Assembly: GCA_008638375.1 (NCBI GenBank) | Contig: CM018043.1 | Span: 42,624,651-42,688,650 of the forward strand | Length of the DNA: 64,000 nt | Source of the DNA: Nyssa sinensis | Lineage: Eukaryota > Streptophyta > Magnoliopsida > Cornales > Nyssaceae | Reading direction: 5' to 3' | Part shown: in pieces, positions 1-13,100 of the stretch | Numbering within the stretch: position 1 is the first letter of the stretch | Layout: each line of letters begins with the position of its first letter | The notes under the pieces: model-generated | Told to the model about the DNA's origin: nothing | Database searches by the model: none | The model's input: the letters and a program-made list of their open reading frames with translations, nothing else | Made by a program: the position numbers and the translations under genes

Positions 1-1653
1 TGTGACTCCGTCCGGAGATCGGAGTACAATACCAATTCCAGAGCCATTATCAGTGGAAGAGCCATCGACGTGGAGCTGCCACGCTTCCGCACCTATGTTT
101 GCTCCGAGGTTTCCCTCAAGAGCTGGGGTGAATTCTGCAACAAAGTCCGCCAGAGCTTGGGCTTTAATGGCAGTCCTGGGTATATATAATATATCAAATT
201 CCCCCAACTCCACAGACCACTTTATCAGGTGCCCCGAGGTGTCCGGTTTGTGCAAAATTGCTTTCAAGGGGTAAGATGTTGGGATCACAATTGAGTGAGT
301 TTGAAAATAAGGCCGAAGTTTTCGAGTCGAGACTATCAAAGCGAACGCCAACTTTTCTACCTGGGGATATCTTTTTTCAAAGTCGAAAAGTGCCTTGCTG
401 ACATAAAATATGGGTTTCTGACATCCCTTTTCTTCCCGAATAAGCGCAGAACTTACTGCGTTCTCCGATACTACAAGGTATAAGAAGAGTTTTTCCCCCT
501 GCGTCGGCTTGGATAGGAGCTCTGGGGATGCCATATATTTCTTCAGTTCTTGAAAGGCTTTGTCATAGTCAAGGGTCCATTCAAGGGCCTTATTCCCCCT
601 CAGAGCTTTGAAAAATGGGAGGCAACGATCGGTGGACCTGGAGATGAACCTATTCAGAGCTGTGATTTTTTCATTCAGTGCTTGGATATCCTTTTTGGAC
701 CTCGGTGGCTCCAGTTCTGTCAAAGCTTTGATTTGCAACGAGTCTACTTCTATGCCTCTTTGTGAGATAAAGAAGCCAAGAAATTTGCCCTTACTAACCC
801 CGAAGGTGCATTTTGAAGGATTCAGCTTCATTTTGTGCTCCTTTAATATATCAAAGGTTTGCCTTAAATGCTGAATGTGCTCGTTCTTTTTCTGGCTCTT
901 AACCAACATATCATCTATATAAACCTCCATGGTGCTACCGATCAACAGGTTGAACATTCTGTTCACCAATCGCTGGTACGTGGCCCCGACGTTTTTCAAT
1001 CCGAAGGGCATCACCCTATAACAGTAAAGACCTCGTTCTGAGATGAAGGATGTCTTTTCCTGATTTAGGGGATGCATCTGGATTTGATTGTATCCGGAGT
1101 ACGCATCTATGAAGCCCATCAGCTCGTGACCTGCCGTAGCGTCAACCAATTGATCGATCCTTGGCAGTGGGAAACAGTCTTTGGGGCATGCCTTGTTGAG
1201 GTCGGTATAGTCGACGCAGACCCGCTACTTACCATTCTTCTTTTTGACGAGGACGGTGTTGGCAAGCCACTCCGAGTAAAACACTTCCCTGATCATCTTG
1301 GCATCCAGCAACCTCTGGACCTCTTCATTGATTATCCTGTGCCTTTCTAAGGCGAAGGTCCTTTGCTTCTGTCTAACTGAGGGATAGCCCGGGTTGGTCA
1401 TCAATTTGTGATAGATGAGAGAGGGGTCTATTCCCTCCATGTCTTTGGTTTCCCAAGCGAAAACTGATAAATTATCTTTTAAGAACTTGATCATCTCTTC
1501 CTGTTCTGACCAGGATAGGTCCGCATCAAGCTGCAAATAGCGTTCCTCTTTTTCGAAGCTCACCAGTACTTTAATGGGTTTTTGGATCGGTTTTGCCATG
1601 CTATCTCTCCCTCTGGGGCTCAGTGGTTCATCAATTTCGGTGGGGCATTCCAT
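1..1653 (-). pseudogene. Ty3/gypsy (Tat-like) reverse transcriptase-RNase H, decayed
   Basis: Read on the minus strand, this is the pol region of a gypsy retrotransposon, whose reverse transcriptase and RNase H copy element RNA into DNA in virus-like particles. The RT start is open at 1225-1653 with the usual pre-RT stretch (LSPRGRDS, then AWETKDMEGIDPSLI) and the first RT block ending VLVKKKNGK. A TAG then replaces the expected Trp codon near 1228. Downstream the homology continues through DYTDLNKACPKD, the catalytic block VYIDDMLVKS (about 910-940) and the connection domain to the start of RNase H, where HVDGSS (about 70-85) holds the first catalytic Asp. The window edge cuts it off. Stops and frameshifts make it non-functional. 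The gene order and similarity to the element at 32-48 kb place it in the same group. Confidence 0.9.
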
Positions 1654-1839
1654 GATTTCCCCCGTGTTGAAGGGCTCCCAAGGTATCTGTAACTGCTATT
1701 TCAGGGTTTTTCCTTTCAATGCCACGACGTGGCACTCCCAAGATGTTGACTGGGAACCTCTGACGGTACAGACCTTCTCATTGTGAACATATTTTAGGCA
1801 CTGATGAAGGGTGGAAGTGACTGCCCCCATCTAATGGAG

Positions 1840-2157
1840 TCACGGCCTTCCAATAATGATGTTGTACGGAGATCGGGAATCTACGACCATATATTCAGAG
1901 ATAAGGGTCTTCTGGTCGTCCCTTTCTCCCATGGTGGTCGGTAGATTGATTCCTCCCATTAGCGAGCTCAAATTGCCGTCAAATCCTGCCATTACAGCAG
2001 TGGTGGCCTTTAGGTTGGTGGTGTAGAGCTTCATGTGTCTGAAAGGCTCGTAAAACAGGATGTTGGTGGAGTATCCCCTGTCAACCAACACTCTTCTGAT
2101 ATTGAAATTCGCCACCTTGAGTGAAATGACGAGGGCATCACTGTAAGGATAGTGCAC
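1840..2157 (-). pseudogene. Retropepsin-like protease of the same gypsy element
   Basis: This minus-strand ORF of 105 codons is the aspartic protease that would mature Gag-Pol. The family core, normally VDTGSSVNIL, reads VDRGYSTNIL here, so the catalytic D-T/S-G triad is altered to D-R-G. The flap-side text (TTAVMAGFDGNLSSLMG) and the C-terminal SPYNIIIGRP match the protease of the second element at 40602-41237. It lies between gag (right) and RT (left), the usual gypsy order on this strand. The altered active site and the surrounding stops indicate a dead copy. Confidence 0.88.
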
Positions 2158-2479
2158 GCCAACGAGGTCCAGCTCTGAGAACTGGATACTTGGTAGGGGC
2201 TTCAGTCTCTTTTTAATTGCTGAGATCTAGAGGAAGTCGGGCTCTGCCTTTGCCTCCCGAACATAACGTTTCTTAGCTCGGTTGGACATTCCGGCCAGTG
2301 AGTTATCAGCGTGAAAGACAAGGATGACCTGATTATTCTGGCGGGGTTGCTCATTTCGAACTTTCACTTGTTCGGGCCCCTGGCCTTGTCTCTACAGTTG
2401 GGGCCTCTGGTCTTGCCTATGTTATTGAGGCCTCTGATTCCGAGGGTTCTGCCCCCCCTCACGTTGAACCCTCAATCGT

Positions 2480-4027
2480 CCCCTCTGAATCAGTTGTTCA
2501 ATTTCTTGTTAGAGGTTCCTACAAGTCTCGATGGTGTGCCTGTGATCCCTGTGGAAATCACAGTACTTACTCCGATCTCAAGAGTCGGGGTGGCTGTGCA
2601 ATGGTTCTAGACGCTTTAGATTTTCGCTCCTCCTGACCTGATGATAAACATGGGTGAGGGAGGCATTCAGCGATGTGAGGGCCTCGAAACTTCCAGTGTT
2701 GAAGTTGTTCCGAGACCTGGGTGCCGTCCTCACCTCGGGCTCTTGGGCCTTTTTTGGGAGTTACTCGGAGTCCGCTTTTGGGTGTTGTCCACCTTCTGGG
2801 CCTGCTTTTTGGCCTTTCGAAAAGATGCCCTTGTATCCTCCAAATTTATATATTTTCGTGCTCTCTCCATGAGCGAAGCCATGTCAGTAGAAGGATTTTT
2901 TGTGAGGGAATCGTGGAATCGCCCGGGCCCTAGTCTTACATGGAGGGCTGCGGCCAAGAAGCTCGGAGTACAGTCCGTGACTTCTGTGAGCTCGGCATAG
3001 AATCGGGCAATGTGTTCTCAAAGTGATTCCTCTTTCTGCTATTTTATTGAGAGGAGAAACTCTGGCCCCTTTCTGAGTCTCCTACTGGTCAAGAACCGAT
3101 CGAGGAATCTTTTGTTGAGCTCATAGAAGTTTGGGACCGAATCTTGAAGGAGACTGTGGAACCACCTCAGAGCTGCGCCCTTGAGGCTTGTCACGAAAGT
3201 GCGGCATAGGAACGCGTCGATGGCTCCATGTAGAGTCATGGTGTGCTGATAGTGGGAGAGATGGTCTCCTGGATCCTCTGACCCGTCATAAGGCGTGAAC
3301 TTCGGAACGATGAACTTCCGAAGACGCTCCTCTGCCAGCACGGCTGGGGTGAATAAAGTGGTGAACCTGCCGAGCATCCTTGTTATTTCATCTTACTTGG
3401 GGGGGGGACGTTACCCTCTCTGGCTAGGGCTGCTGGTTCAACCGAGTCCGCCACTTCTTTTGCCTTTGAGGGTACTCTGGATGGGGCTGAATAATGCTGT
3501 CCTGGCATGATAACCTCGGGTCTCGTGTGCAGGGGATACTCCTGGCTGGGAACACCGTGGTTCAATTGCCTCTAAAGCAGGACTGATGCTTGTTGCGGCT
3601 GGAAAACCGGCCGTGCAGGGTCAGCCCCTGAGTTTGCAGGGCTCAGGATCCTTGTTCTAGCATGATAATGAATGGTTGGATGAGGATTTGGCATCCCTGC
3701 ACCATGGTCATTCGACGGGTGGGGATCATTTCTCTTATGACCGTCGGCTTGGGGGCATGACAAATGGGTAATGGGGTCCTTGCCTCCCCGACGCCCTCCA
3801 CCTAGGGTTGAAAGGAGCTGTGCTCCTCCGTCAGGGATACCTAGGGGGAGGTAGTTGGGGTGACTTGGCAGATTCTAGGTTAAAGAAGCCAGAACCTGAG
3901 AAATGACTGAGAGTTGTGCCTGCATCTGGTCAAGCTGCTGTTGCACAGGATTGGGGGTTTCCCCCTCCTCCTCTCCAACCGGAGGTTGGCTTCGAGAGAC
4001 TTGTCTTGGACGGAGATTCAAAGCCAT
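2480..4027 (-). pseudogene. Gypsy gag polyprotein, frameshifted
   Basis: The gag start is the minus-strand ATG at 4025-4027 (MALNLRPRQ), nearly the same as the MAPNLRPRQ start of the second Tat-like element. After a proline-rich, poorly conserved N-terminus come the conserved capsid parts: FIVPKFTPYDGSEDPGDHLS, FVTSLKGAALRWF, FLLSIK and, in another frame, MASLMERARKYINLE. A nucleocapsid Cys/His knuckle, CDFHRDHRHTIETC, lies at about 2525-2570. Several frame changes and stops separate these pieces, so no full-length Gag can be made. Gag would form the virus-like particle and bind element RNA. Confidence 0.88.
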
Positions 4028-4072
4028 GACGGAATTGATTCGGAGTTAGTGAAATTAGAAAGAACGATTGTC

Positions 4073-4092
4073 GTTCCCACAGACGGCGCCAA
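4073..4092 (-). promoter_or_regulatory. Primer binding site of the first gypsy element
   Basis: Minus-strand TTGGCGCCGTCTGTGGGAAC lies 2 bp inside the LTR edge and about 45 bp before the gag ATG. It is the place where a tRNA 3' end primes minus-strand synthesis. The first nine bases after the leading T match the complement of plant tRNA-Asp; the rest is the variant commonly seen in Tat-group elements. Confidence 0.75.
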
Positions 4093-4094
4093 GC

Positions 4095-4673
4095 TGTTTT
4101 TGCACGTTTTGATCCGTCAAGGTTCTGCTCTCCGTTGGTATGAGGCCTAGATGAAATGTGAATAGAATGCCACCGGGGAAGGTTCCGGTGGTAGCCCCTC
4201 CGATGATTAAGTTAAATAGAGTGTAAAAATAAGACTTCAAGTAAATTTGAAGTGATCATTAATTGGGAAAGAGATCCCTTTTACATACCTCAAGGGTTTG
4301 CATTTATAGGCTGATTATCTACCAAAGTTGGTAAGAGTTGGTGCTACTAAGACATGGGTTTGTTGTTCCCTAACGGTGGTAATCATAGTCATCAATCTTA
4401 CTGTCACCACCTGCCTTATTGTTACTACCTGCCTCTTTAATTATTGCACATTGTCGTCTGTCCTGTCATTCCGATGTCGGTAGGGTAGCATGACGACGAT
4501 GACTTGTTCGGCAATCCAGTGTGCTGGTAAATGAGATCGGTAGCCTGACAATTGTTGCCTCTGAGATCGGTGGACCGACGTAAGGTCGGTATAACCAGTT
4601 ACTTAATAACCTACACAGAACACAGCTAGACACGTGTCAGACTTTGGTTAGTTAGCGTATTTTTGGCGTATCA
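4095..4673 (-). repeat. 5' LTR of the first Tat-like element
   Basis: On the minus strand this LTR starts with TGATACGCC (4673) and ends in CA (4095) next to the primer binding site. It shares a layout with the LTRs at 32249 and 47706: an ACACGTGTC motif near the 5' end and a GGAGCGGCTACCACCGG-like block (here around 4172-4206). Its 3' partner lies outside the window. Exact ends are inferred from TG...CA and the adjacent PBS. Confidence 0.7.
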
Positions 4674-6266
4674 CTAGGCATGTTTAAATCTCAAATTATT
4701 ATTACAATTGTCTTGCAAAAAAGGTAGTTATTAGCATTTATGGTCAATGATGGTAGATTCAATACTGCCTTACTGTCAACTTCCTATCCCTGTTGAAACG
4801 TTTTAAAAACAAATATAAAATTTTGAAAAATCATAATATGAAATTTTTTTTTGATAACTCAAGAACCGATCATAAACCTAGAAGCGAAGTGAGCCCGCCT
4901 CAACCTTTTTTTTCCAAAGCCCTTACCTAGAAATGCAAAAAGGCATGTGGGCCAAGCCAAGCTTAGAGAATAAGACTCTAGCCCAGCCTTAGGCCCTAAT
5001 TTTTACTACAGGCTTGTAGGCCAAAAAAAAAAATTTTTAATTATAAAATTATAATTAAGTCATAGATAATTACATCAATTAATAATTAACAAATAAAATA
5101 TTTATGTATAATAGATTAAAAAATTATAAAAGTTAAAATTGATGAATGAATTCTTTTTTGGTTGTGCAATTGATAAATGATTTCATAGTTCGAATGGAAA
5201 ACATGAAAATAAGTATTTAATATATAGGAAGAGCTAATATTTTTTAATATTTACATGTATGATAATGGTGTAAAGTTTGAATTGAGATGTAAATAATAAA
5301 AATGTGAAGTAAAAAGTAAAGAAATTAAATAGATATTGATTTGTCAAGTTGGAAGTAAATCAAATAATAATAAATAATTAGAATCATTTGAAATAGAAAC
5401 TAGTGAATACTTATTTTATGCTTTAAAAAGTTTGGTTTATGATTCTTAAATATTTGGACTTGTATGAGCCACGTCTCAATTCAAAAAATCAAACCTGAAC
5501 CCGAAATAGAAATACCACGGACTAGGGCCGGGCTTGACTTTGGACCAAATTAAGGCCGCAAAAAAATCGGACCGGGTGAGCCAGCTCTTGGGGTGGTCAT
5601 AATATGAAAGTCAAAGAACTCTACCTTGAATACATGTTCAAGTTCGGAACTCTTGTTTTGGATGATAAATAAGTTAAAGATGTATTTTCAATTTTTCTTA
5701 CTTGATAAACTATTTTTGAAAAACGCTGGACGCAATTTGTTTTTCAAAATATGTTAAAATATGATTTTAAAGTTGCTCTATGATTTTAAAGTTGCTCTGA
5801 ACTGACTTAATTAGATTGAAAACTTATGATTTGCTTTTGGCAAAACAGATCATAATCAATATTGATCCACACTGGGACAAGATCAACCACGCAGCTACTG
5901 GAGTGAATTTGTTAAAGCCATCATCGATCCACATAGGGTTATGATCAGTCCTCCAACACCCTGAGGATCATTCTACCTCACACATCTTGGGATGTGTAAT
6001 GAGAAAAAAGTTCGGTCAAAAGATTTTATAAAGATACTGTCAATAAGATTTGACTATTCATGTTGAACCCACGTCTAATGTTATCAATGGCACAAGTTTT
6101 TCAAGTAATCCCAAAACATATAAACAGGTTAAGAGTAAAAAAAATATATTGAAATCCAGTAGAGCTTGGAACGAGTTTGGAAAAGAAAAGTTTAAATCTG
6201 CCTGCGCAATTATAATACGAAATTACTTAAATATTTCATATATATTTCCAAGTACCTAAACCTACC

Positions 6267-6300
<34 letters not shown>

Positions 6301-6359
6301 ATTGTAAAAAAATAGTAAATATTAATTTTTTCATTTTATTTATTTTTATTTTTAAAAAA
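4674..6359. other. AT-rich intergenic DNA with hAT-like remnant
   Basis: No gene is visible. Around 4870-4990 and 5460-5600 are blocks rich in GAGCCCGCCTCAACC and CCGGGCTTGACTTTGG, separated by very AT-rich DNA. This two-sided layout is typical of plant hAT-type non-autonomous elements whose ends resemble AGCTCTTGGGGTGG, but I could not fix terminal repeats or a target duplication. A (TA)n microsatellite lies at about 6276-6300. Confidence 0.4.
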
Positions 6360-7137
6360 ATAATTAATTTTAATATAGTTGGGCAAGATCGGATGGGATG
6401 GGAAGGGTTTGGAACAAGACGGGTATGGAATAACTAGTTATACAAGGCAGGATGGATTTGAAAAGAATTTTTCTTAAACTGGGCGAGTTTGAAATATGGG
6501 GCGCCCCATTGACATTTCTATTCTTGTTGAGCCTAAGCATGATACTAGCGGATGAGAACTTCTCATTGAAATTCTTAGTGTAATGCCAAAACCGAATCCA
6601 CCACTCCCACAAGGAAAAAAGTTCTCAGTACCATCTCACCCTGATACTACTGTTACTAGGATTTGAGAGTTTATGTAGAACCCATGTTGATCTCACACAA
6701 TGCTTGAACTCTAGTGGCCAGTCTCGGACCTACTGGTAAGTCAAGGGGTTATGCTCCCCCTCCAAAGTTTTTAAGTTGGTAATTTTTAACCCTATTTTTT
6801 ATACAAATTTTTTAAAAATTAGAAGTTGCCCCCTCAAAATATTTCATATTGCTAAAAGTCTCCTTAAATTTTAACATTTAGTGGCAATCTCCCACAGGAC
6901 CTTTTCCAGCTGGGATTGTTGATAAATCCAATATCAATCCTATGTGGCTTGAATCGATCCAGCATGCAGTTCTAGGTGCGAGAACCGATTTACCACTGTC
7001 AAAACACGAGATCCAACTGTTTTAACCTCTTCTTTCTCACCTGGATGGTGGAGTCTTGAATAATTAAAGAAGATTTTCACCACAGAATCATCATGAATTT
7101 GAACTTCTGATACTAGCAGGCAGTGATCAACAGACAG
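6360..7137. other. GOT1 downstream region with hAT-end remnant
   Basis: The segment 6380-6525 ends in GCCCCATTGACATTTCTA, which resembles one end of a common plant hAT/MITE family (TAGAAATGTCAATGGGGC when inverted); its partner end is not evident. The part next to 7137 should hold the 3' UTR of the minus-strand GOT1 gene. No convincing coding sequence or poly(A) signal was fixed. Confidence 0.35.
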
Positions 7138-10100
7138 TCAACCAAAGCTCCTCCTCAGACGATCAAGAAGCTGAAATTGTAAGATCAAACAAGTACTTAG
7201 CTTGGTGCAGCAACTCTGACAAAACTTAAAATGCTGTGTTCCATAAGAAGATATCATGTGAAAAATTCTTTTGGTCACTTCGGTGATCTGACATCAAGCT
7301 ATTAAAGTAGAAAACTGCAACAATCAGAATTTCCTAAGTTTAGACAAATATTGGAAAGTCGAAAGTCTGCCCGAGTTATTAATAAAGAAAAATCTCCTAT
7401 AGTGGTGGAGAATAGGTCTATATGAAAAATTAAAATTATCTTAACCAATTTTTAATTTGCTTCAATGAGATTGAGATTATTACATCGATCATGTGAGAAT
7501 TAAGTTCTAGTGCATACAATCAAATACGGTGACATGCAACACTAAACTATAACAATGATAATAAAGCAATAGTAAAGAGATAGAGACAATGCACCAAATT
7601 TGTTGACAAGAAAATAGTCACATATCAATTAAATCTGCTTTGGAAATCCCCAGAACGCGACCCAAATATACAATTCATTAGAAGAGATTTGATTATTATA
7701 GACTCAATAATAATCACGACTTAGTCCCTCAAGTCTTGTTCACGATCTATATCTTCTCAAACTCGAATCTTCAAGCACTCTTCAAGTGAATCCACCACTT
7801 CGAAGTCTATGAATGACAAATCTCAAACACAATTGTGAACTCCACGTAATCTCAGACTCTACCAATTACACAAACTTGAACTCTACAAGTTTGCATTTCA
7901 AAGATGATGTAGAAGATGAGTTTCAGATTCTTATGCAATAGATTTGATCTATATGTGCATCATGAACATGGAAAAACCTTTTGGTAAAGTTTAGAAACAC
8001 TATGATAGCAGTCAAAAGTCCTCTTCCGAAATCGTGATCAAAACCTTATATATGAAGGGTTTAGGAAACCCAGTCGCGTTGTTTAAATCGAATTAGGAAA
8101 CTACTTTGCACAATATTCATTCAAATGAATGGAAGTTCTTTGGAACGAATTCAAGTTCGATCGAACAAGTACCTCACTAGAATTTTCGTTCAAACCAATG
8201 ATCAAAAGGGCTTGAACGAACACTCTCTGGAATATTCGTTCGAAGAAGTGATCAAATGAACTAGAACGAAAAGGGTCTAGGAATATTCATGCAAACGAAC
8301 CAGTTCGTACGAATGAATCCTGAACTAATGAGGTACTAGAATCTAATTGAAATATAATAACCCAACTGATATGCAAAACCTTTGAACCTTATAAAAAACT
8401 TGAGCCATTATTATTCAATTATACCCTCCCACACTTGAACAAAAATTGGCTAATAAAACTCTTTAATGCATAAAGTGTGTGTGCAAACCAAATCCAATGC
8501 ATCCAATCCCATTACACTTGCTTACCATTGCAAACACAACATGTAGATGAATCTGAACATGATACTCGAATGCTTGAGTGAACACAAGGCTTGGGAATAC
8601 TAACTAAATGAACTTGGACACATTACAACTCGATAAAGTTTTGTTAACACAGATTAGCTAACACAAACATAGACTAATAGTCCTAACAGTAGTTCTATTT
8701 GCTAGAGGTTTTGATGAATAATGATGAAAAAGCTGTTTTGAGAAGCTACTGAATGAAAATCAGATAAAAAACTTAAGTGTAGAGAACTTTATGCCCAATA
8801 GAGAAGTAGGAAAAGAGCGTTTGAGGTAAAAATGCATTGAGAAAGATGAAAACTGGTAGGGCTTTAGCACCGAATGATATTCCTATTATGGTTTGGAAGG
8901 GTTTAGGGAAGATAGACGTGTCTTGACTAACAAAGTAGACGTGTCTTGACTAACAAATTAATTTAATAAGATCATAATAACTAAGAAAATACCTCATGTG
9001 TAGAAAAAGTATTTTAATACCTATATATAAAAATAAAAGGGATATCCAAAATTATATAAATTATTGTGACATTAAATTAATGAGTCAAATTATGAAACAC
9101 TAGGAGAGAGTGATCGAACACCGATTAAGATTTGAGACAATTGTATCATAGAATCAATTTGGATTTATGTTAGGGACAACAACAACAAAATCTATCTACT
9201 TATTAAGAGGCTTATAGAGAGATAGATATTTATCGATTTGGAGGAAGCCTCCCTCGAGATCTCATATGGGGTTTAGAAAAGAAAGAAGTAATAGAATTAT
9301 ATATCCAAATGATAAAACATATATATAATGGGACTGTAACTATCATAAGGACAATTGTTAGAGAAACAAGTTAATTTCCAATTACAATAGGTCTACATCG
9401 GGGGGTCAACATTAAGTCTTTTCCTTTTTACTTTAGTAATGGATGAGCTGACTAAGTATATATAGGATGAAGTTCCATAATGTATGTTTTTTACTACTAA
9501 TATTTTGTTAATTGATGAAATTAAAGGAAGGATAAATGATAAATTATAGGATTGGAGAGAGACTTTAGAATAAAAAGGGTTCAAGATAAGCAGGATAAAA
9601 ACTGAAAATCTTAAGTGTAATTTCAGTAAAACTAGTAATACAAATGGGGATGGAGTGAAAATTAAAAATAAAGAGTTAATAAAAAGTGAAAAATTTTGTT
9701 ATCTATGTTCACTTATTCATTAAAAGGGAGAAATTGGAGATGATGTTGCTCGTAGAATTAAAGCAGCATAGGCTAAGTGAAGAAGTGTGTTTGACATTTT
9801 ATGCAATCGATATATACCTTTAAAAATGAAAGGTAAATTTAGGGAACAATTATTATACTTGCGATATTGTATGAAACAGAATGTTGAATAGTTAAAAAAA
9901 AATATGTTAATAAGATTAGTGCAGCCGAAATGAGGATAATATAAATGTGTGGTAAAACAAGAAAATATAAAATTAAAAATGAACACATTCGTGAGATGAA
10001 AGGAGTAGCACCTATAAGAGAAAATATAAGAGAAAACCAATTCAGATAGTATGGTCATGTACAACGAAGACCAATAAATGCACCACTAAAGAAGAGCAAC

Positions 10101-13100
10101 ACGATATTGAGAGATATGCTAAGGGGCAAGGGTGACCAAAAATCATTTTGATAGAGGTAGTTAAAAAAAACATGAGAATATATGGTTTAACTAAAAGAAT
10201 GGTCTTAAATAAATAAAAAAAAAATAGTAAGACAAAATTCATGTAGCCAACCCTAAAATATTGGGATAAGGCTTTGTTGAGTTGAGTTTATCTACTAGAA
10301 AAAGGTTGAACAAAATCCATCAAATTTTCTTACTAAAAGTTCCCATTTACCATAAGTTGGAAAAGTTTTAAAGTATAACAAGTTTTAGCTGCTATCAAGT
10401 ACGTGGTGCCTAGATCGGCGAAATTTAAATCTCACATGGGACACAACTCTCTATTACTTTGGCTCCTAGACCAACTCTCTAGGGCAGACTAGGAGAAAGT
10501 GGGAACTCATAACAGAGTTACTACGGCTGTAGAATTACGCATGTGCATATTTGCTTTGTGTCTAAAGGATAATATCACCATTTTCACCTTTTATCCCCTT
10601 CTAATAATATTTTATTTCTTGTTAACAACTAAAATAATTTGTTGGATGAGATTGTCAAATATAATATGTATGACCTGCTGGAAAATCACTTAAATTGAAA
10701 CAAACATAGCCTATTGGGAAAAAAGGATGAAGGCCATGAACAAGTCTTAAACAAAGAAAGAGCTAAAGCATAACTCACCAGGACAGGATACTGTAGAATC
10801 CATCCAAAAACTGGAATCTGATAGCAAAACACCTTAACAGATGGCCAAAAACCACTACAAGAAAATCAACATGATGTAAGTCTAAGAATAAAAATAGCAC
10901 GCCAACAAAGTCATTGAGTTAGGAGTTAAGACCAGAAACTAACCCGAAGAGAACAATGCAGCCATATATTTCCAAGATTATACCAACTATTGGCCAACGA
11001 ACAAATATAAAGAAAAGCCCAAGAAGAAAAGACACAGAACCCTGCAGCAGAAAGAAGAAAACTAAGGTGATTTTTATACCATTTCAATGACAAATGTTCT
11101 TAGACTCTACTCCTAAAAAAATGTTTATATAAAACTCAGTTATTTTTAGTTATTTCATTTTTTTCCATGAAAAATGTTGAAGTGAGGCAGAGTACGGGAG
11201 TGGCTAACATCCAGGGAAAATTACATGCTTGATGATTAAGATTCTAAGGAGATGTGGACAGTGAAAACCGAGACTAAATAGAGAATAAAAGATAGATGGG
11301 CAAATGATTGATGCTAGAAAGTATACTAAGAAAGTCTGTACAAGTGCATCTCTTATGAACAAAAAGAACATGTATGATGTCAAAAGAGTGAGATGCTTCT
11401 ATTTACAGTAGTTGGTGCAAGTGATTAACTCAAAAGGCACACGACAGATGCACATGAGCAGGGTGGAAACCATGGCAATGACATATGGTGCCCAAGAAGA
11501 CACTAGAAGGATTTCTATTTCTGTATAACCAAGGTTTACCGCAGAACCAACGCGAGCCCAAACCTTAGTGAACATGCAACTTTAAGTACCAAACTACATG
11601 AACCTTAAAATCCCATTAAAAGGACCATGACACAACATTATAAACAGAATACCACACACCAAGCTCTAAGAGCTATCCAAGGTCTACCCTCAGCGTTAGA
11701 CAATCACAGAGAGATAGGATGAATATCAAAATGTAAGTATATCATAACAAGTCGGGGAACATAAAAGCTAGATTGGAGAACCCAGGTCAGGCTCAACCCA
11801 AGGAGCTGTGGCTTCAAGGGAGATGAGTTCAATTTACTTACAGAGCTAATCTCAGGATTACCTCAAGAGAGCCCCCTCTACCTAGGTCCAGAGTTAAGCA
11901 TATCAGACACTAGCTTCCATTGGGAACCAGCCTCACCTCAATTGGACATGTGTCACTATTTTATTGGCCAATGCAACAAGTGACTAGGAAGGCAGACTCT
12001 ATGTAGCATCCTGGTCTATTTCAGTAGCAACGGCAGACACACATGGCAGGCTAGTTTCCTGGTGAACCAAGTACACAAACAAAATCTACAAAAATGTGTC
12101 TAATTTGAGGAAAAGACATTGTTAGGGCAAAAAATACCTACAGTTCCCACCTTTCGATCAGGGCATTGGCTAACTAAAGAAATTGGGTATGTCAAAAACA
12201 AGGAAAATATTGTGGACTTCAGAACCAATGTTGAAGAGAAAAACTTATAAAAGGTACTGACTAAATGAATTAAACTATTAAGGCAAATTCCCTGTGACCT
12301 TTCCCATTTTGTAAGTGGATGACAGAAATAAAGACAAAGATATCACAGAATTATAAAGAAAATACAATATATCCGGTCTGCAACCATAACATTCCTTTGA
12401 TGGAAAAAAGGAGTGTCCTGAGGAATTTAGGATATATTTTTCCTCTAAAATACCTTGTAGTTTGATCTGTTGGTGAATAGTTGCAAAGTAGGACGCCAAC
12501 CTAGTAAAAAGGCCACCCCCGCCAAGCAAAATATCTAATCACAAAGGCACAAATGTCAGGAAGTTATGGGTTTTGCTAAAAAATAAACTACACCTCAAAA
12601 TTTTGGTGATAAAAAGCCTTACATTTCCCAGAGCAAGCAAACCCCTATCAAAGAAAAGAATTACACCAAGAAATGTGAAAAAGATACCGAAACCGATGAG
12701 ACCCAAACCAATCTCTGCAAAATTAGAAAAACAAATTCTGATGTTACAAGCCAAACACACATTTGTGGATAAAAATAGAGTGATAAACAACATATCAAAA
12801 ATGATGTGGATTCACTAAGTAGGACGAAATTTACAAGGAAGAAAGCCCAAAAATATGCTCTCTTAACCTCCATTTTGTGACCAAAAAAAGAAAAAGAATT
12901 ACTTAAAAACCAGAAAAGTATGTTGTAGTCAAAAGATCTTACCTACAACATTAATCAAGTTGTTCATTATAAGCCTCAACCTCAGTAAATTTCAATAAGC
13001 AGTCAAATGTACGTATAAAATATGAATAATCATGAAATAGCCATGCTTAGATTTCTTAATATCATTCTTGAAGAGGTCCATAAACATTGGACTAGTTGCC

